Under the pieces are notes generated by a model, which saw only the letters and a program-made list of their open reading frames with translations, searched no databases and was not told the origin of the DNA. Source: Sulfurovum sp. UBA4779 (GTDB lineage: Bacteria; Campylobacterota; Campylobacteria; Campylobacterales; Sulfurovaceae). From it: a DNA stretch of 64,000 nt. The position numbers were made by a program, and so were the translations under genes. Positions 61,307 to 64,000 of this stretch are shown one piece after another. The DNA is taken from contig DHHF01000001.1 in assembly GCA_002403155.1 (NCBI GenBank), positions 220,913 through 284,912 of the forward strand. Direction: 5' to 3'. Each line of letters opens with the position of its first letter. Within the stretch, counting starts at the first letter, position 1.

Positions 61307-62602
61307 TTAGTCACCGCGTCCCAAAAATTCTCTGACCACTTCTCGATCATCAAAATGATGCTTCACTCCCCTGATCTCCTGGTAATCCTCATCTCCTTTT
61401 CCAAGGATTAAAAGAATTTCACCATCCTTCAGTTCATCCAGCGCCATTTTGATCGCCAACCTTCTGTCCGGCGTTGCAACCACATGATCCTTCCCTTCAA
61501 GGCCCTTCAAAATATCTTCAAGTATCATTTCAGGCACCTCATCGCGAGGATTATCGCTCGTAACGTAAATTTTTTTGGCAAATCTGCCTGCTACAGCCCC
61601 CATTCTGGGCCGCTTGCTTTTATCACGGTTTCCGCCTGCCCCAAACACCACTGCAATCTCTTTATCTTTAATCGAATTAAGCACCTGATACATGCCATCA
61701 TCCGTATGAGCAAAATCGACAATCACAAGCGGCTCGCGACTTACCACCTCCATGCGGCCTGCCACGCCGGCAAAATTCTCCACTACTTCACACACTTCTT
61801 CGAGTTTTTTGTTTGTCAGGATCACTACAGATCCTATCGCCGCCATCAAATTAAAAAGATTAAAAAGCCCCACCATAGGAGAGTGAAATGTCGCCTCTTC
61901 TTTCAAATGCTTCACTCCGGCGGTAATGCCATGAAGCAGCGAGAATGCCTGCACCTTAAAAGTAGCAGGCTGGTCAACACCATAGCTTTGTGCACCAATG
62001 GGATTATAAGTGATATGCTTAATGTCGTCTTTGTTGAGAAGTTTTGGTGATTCATCCGCGAAAAAGAGGCTTTTTACCCTTCTATATTCCTCTACACTGC
62101 CATGATAATCAAGATGGTCACTGGTGACATTTGTGTGCACTTTGAGTGCAAATTTTATACCCTCTATGCGATTTTGATCTATTGCATGGGAACTGACTTC
62201 CATGATAAAATAGTTGCAGCCTAGATCTAAGGCTCTTTTCATATTGTAAAGTGTCTCCAGAACGGAGGGTGTTGTCATGCTTTTTTCTTCAATGCGTCTC
62301 TCTTGTACAAAAAGTCCCCGTGTCCCCTGCAATGCAGGCTTTTCACCCAAATCGATTAAAAAAGAGTATATTGCAGCCGTTACCGTTGTTTTTCCGTTTG
62401 TGCCGGTCACTCCCACCACTTTTAATTGATCAAGATTCCAAAATGCCATAAGTTCTTCCGGTGTAATGACTGGAGGTTTTTCTTCTAGCATCGCATAGTA
62501 TCTATTGTTTTGCGACGTTTTTAAAAAGAGTGTTTGGCTGTCTATTTTGTGGGTATCATCTGTCAAAAAATGATAGTGTTCTTTCTCGAAGGGAATTTTC
62601 AC
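61307..62602 (-). CDS. murE: MurE UDP-MurNAc-tripeptide synthetase (meso-DAP adding)
   Basis: A 431-aa Mur ligase adding meso-diaminopimelate to UDP-MurNAc-L-Ala-D-Glu. Walker A VTGTNGKTTV lies near residue 65, NVTSDHLDYHG near 164, and the DAP-specific TSDNPRDE near 346. It is 4 bp into the upstream TPR-like gene. Confidence 0.94.
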   Translation of the reverse strand: MKIPFEKEHYHFLTDDTHKIDSQTLFLKTSQNNRYYAMLEEKPPVITPEELMAFWNLDQLKVVGVTGTNGKTTVTAAIYSFLIDLGEKPALQGTRGLFVQERRIEEKSMTTPSVLETLYNMKRALDLGCNYFIMEVSSHAIDQNRIEGIKFALKVHTNVTSDHLDYHGSVEEYRRVKSLFFADESPKLLNKDDIKHITYNPIGAQSYGVDQPATFKVQAFSLLHGITAGVKHLKEEATFHSPMVGLFNLFNLMAAIGSVVILTNKKLEEVCEVVENFAGVAGRMEVVSREPLVIVDFAHTDDGMYQVLNSIKDKEIAVVFGAGGNRDKSKRPRMGAVAGRFAKKIYVTSDNPRDEVPEMILEDILKGLEGKDHVVATPDRRLAIKMALDELKDGEILLILGKGDEDYQEIRGVKHHFDDREVVREFLGRGD

Positions 62603-63180
62603 TGTTTTGCTCCCTTGATGGTGTGATATAATGATAAAATATCTTGATCGTTTCCAAAAAGGTTTGCACTTGCATCAAGATAGTTAAGTGCCATTTCATC
62701 AAATCCTTCGTTGGACAATCTGGAAACAAAATCGATAAATTCATCTTTGCTGGTAATAACCACCTTTGTTGAAAACATGATATCTTCAAATGCTTTTTTA
62801 AAACTTCCCCTTTGCTTTACAAGCTCAAGAAAGTCACTGTAACGTATTCCTTCGCCGTATTCTACTTCTTCTTCGATAGAATCATTTAAAAGTTCATGTA
62901 CTTTTAACTTTGTATCTTCCAGCGATGTGATAATATTATCAATAATCTGAGCCGCATTTTCCTTTTGGGATTTGATAATCTGGTAATAATCAAACAGTGC
63001 CTGAGCCTCTTCTTCTCTTTCGATACCCAAATCACTCAGGTAGGCTCCTACTTTTGCCTCATCCAGCATAGGGTAGTCCTTGAGGATAAGACTATAATTT
63101 CTCAAGGCACTGGCATATTCTCCGCGAAGAAATTCATTTTCCGCTCTTTGCAGCAATATTCGTTTATTTATTTTTGCCAT
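62599..63180 (-). CDS. TPR-like helical protein
   Basis: A 193-aa soluble, largely helical protein with at least one TPR-type repeat near the start (AENEFLRGEYASALRNYSLILKDYPMLDEA) and an acidic middle (NDSIEEEVEYGEG). Related genes sit near murE in other Campylobacterota by my recollection. Function is unknown. Confidence 0.75.
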   Translation of the reverse strand: MAKINKRILLQRAENEFLRGEYASALRNYSLILKDYPMLDEAKVGAYLSDLGIEREEEAQALFDYYQIIKSQKENAAQIIDNIITSLEDTKLKVHELLNDSIEEEVEYGEGIRYSDFLELVKQRGSFKKAFEDIMFSTKVVITSKDEFIDFVSRLSNEGFDEMALNYLDASANLFGNDQDILSLYHTIKGAKQ

Positions 63181-63181
63181 T

Positions 63182-63460
63182 TTAATTCATTTGATCCAAT
63201 TTATCTTCGTATCCTGCCGGTACATTGATTACCTTCAGCTCCGGATGTATTAATGTCTGCATTTGCCTTTCTACTCCAAATTTCAGTGTCGTATTGCTGC
63301 TTGCACACCCTACACATGCGCCTTGCAGCTGTACAAAAATTATTCCGTCTTTAATGGCAATCAACTTAATATCCCCTCCATCTAATTTTATGGAAGGCCT
63401 TATTTTATCTATCACGCCTTGTACTGCAGGCTGCAATTCTTCATCTGTAAAAGGGATCAA
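63182..63460 (-). CDS. Nfu-type Fe-S scaffold domain protein
   Basis: A 92-aa protein consisting only of the NifU C-terminal (Nfu) domain: KIRPSIKLDGGDIKLIAIKD, then the cluster-binding pair Cys51 and Cys54 in CVGCASSNTTLK. It should hold and deliver Fe-S clusters. It lies 1 bp before the TPR-like gene. Confidence 0.9.
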   Translation of the reverse strand: MIPFTDEELQPAVQGVIDKIRPSIKLDGGDIKLIAIKDGIIFVQLQGACVGCASSNTTLKFGVERQMQTLIHPELKVINVPAGYEDKLDQMN

Positions 63461-63629
63461 AACCTCTCCTTTGATTAATTATTAATTTGAATAAAAATTA
63501 TAATATGATTATAACAAAAGCATTGTAAATTTTTCAGTGTTGTTTTTGTAATGTTTTTATACATAAAAAGGTTGAGTTTGTCAATACCGGGGAAATAAGA
63601 ATTTATAAGAATTTAACAGAAAGTACATA

Positions 63630-63646
63630 TCAAGGCAAAGCCTTGA
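63630..63646 (-). terminator. Hairpin after rplQ
   Basis: TCAAGGC and GCCTTGA pair perfectly around a 3-base loop, 23 bp after the L17 stop. The tail is not T-rich, but the position fits the end of the ribosomal alpha operon. Confidence 0.55.
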
Positions 63647-63669
63647 ATGATGGTGTTGTATAATGCAGA

Positions 63670-64000
63670 CTATACGAGTTCGATGATCGCCATCGGCGCT
63701 GCATCGCCTTTTCTTATGCGTGTTTTGATAATTCTTGTATAGCCGCCATTTCTCTCTTTATATTTTGGAGCAATTTCGTTTACAAGTTTATTGGTAGACT
63801 CTTTATCTTGAAGCATAGCAAAAATAGCTCTATGCGCGTTAAAATCTCCTGCAGATGCTTTTGTAATAAGCTTTTCATAGTAGCTTCTAAGCTCTTTTGC
63901 CTTTGGCAATGTCGTTTCTATTCTGCTTTCTTTTGTCAAAGCAATAGAAAGATTTTTTAGTAATGCCGCTCTATGAGAAGACGTTCTGCCCAATTTGCGG
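63670..64000 (-). CDS. rplQ: Ribosomal protein L17 (5' end outside the window)
   Basis: The first visible residues RKLGRTSSHRAALLKNL are the L17 signature, which normally starts about 8 residues after the true initiator, so the gene continues past 64000. The apparent TTG start inside this stretch is not real. The C-terminus GDAAPMAIIELV is typical. Confidence 0.95.
   Translation of the reverse strand, partial: RKLGRTSSHRAALLKNLSIALTKESRIETTLPKAKELRSYYEKLITKASAGDFNAHRAIFAMLQDKESTNKLVNEIAPKYKERNGGYTRIIKTRIRKGDAAPMAIIELV

Noticed and set aside
1..64000. CRISPR arrays, prophage, integron or plasmid genes
   Set aside because: No regular spaced repeats, cas, phage structural, integrase or replication-initiator genes were found; the only mobile trace is the IS30 remnant.

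Overview
The window looks like chromosomal DNA of a Campylobacterota (Epsilonproteobacteria) species, probably a Sulfurimonas/Sulfuricurvum/Sulfurospirillum-type free-living organism. The clues are moderate GC, tightly overlapping genes, the rnhA-rnc-aroC order, OprD-type porins, PP-loop gene/dnaG overlap and panD-ybaB order. Genus is inference only; no rRNA or marker gene in the window settles it.

1-15.6 kb is a molybdate/tungstate acquisition island. A full-length ModE regulator is followed by three transcription units, each preceded by palindromic AT-rich ModE-like operators (left-arm core CGTTATAT, right-arm core ATATAACG). Unit 1: binding lipoprotein, TonB-dependent receptor, FecCD/BtuC-type permease, ATPase and a small membrane protein, i.e. 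a Mol-type (class II) importer with its own outer-membrane gate. Unit 2: OprD-like porin, two ModA-like binding proteins, ModB, a TSUP permease, ModD, a Mop-like protein, a second ModB and ModC. Unit 3: a lone alginate-export-type (AlgE-like) beta-barrel. One regulator thus appears to control three different kinds of outer-membrane entry and two inner-membrane importer classes.

15.7-38 kb is mostly housekeeping: beta-carbonic anhydrase, archease-RtcB RNA repair pair, a PhoX-like lipoprotein, a di-haem beta-propeller lipoprotein, a mono-haem cytochrome, a decayed IS30 remnant beside tRNA-Ala, PpiC, a PP-loop ATPase, DnaG, a LapB-like TPR protein, RNase HI, RNase III, AroC, a DUF945 protein, RNase HII and RecQ.

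36.3-59.9 kb is a phosphate-starvation region. Nine Pho-box-like direct repeats (two 7-mers of type TGTWAYC, 11-bp period) lie before an ornithine-lipid-synthase-like double acyltransferase, pstS, pstC, phoB, a porin, a TonB2-type energy-transduction operon (DUF3450-TtpC-ExbB-ExbD-TonB-TPR-large TonB receptor), a secreted pair (Ig-like-repeat lipoprotein plus beta-helix protein, with two tandem boxes) and a 42-aa protein. PstABC/PhoU and a Pit permease supply inner-membrane phosphate transport; a patatin-like lipase beside the acyltransferase suggests lipid remodelling. The Pho boxes unify genes that look unrelated.

59.9-64 kb is housekeeping again: YbaB, PanD, a [2Fe-2S] ferredoxin, MurE, a TPR-like protein, an Nfu-type protein and the truncated start of ribosomal protein L17.
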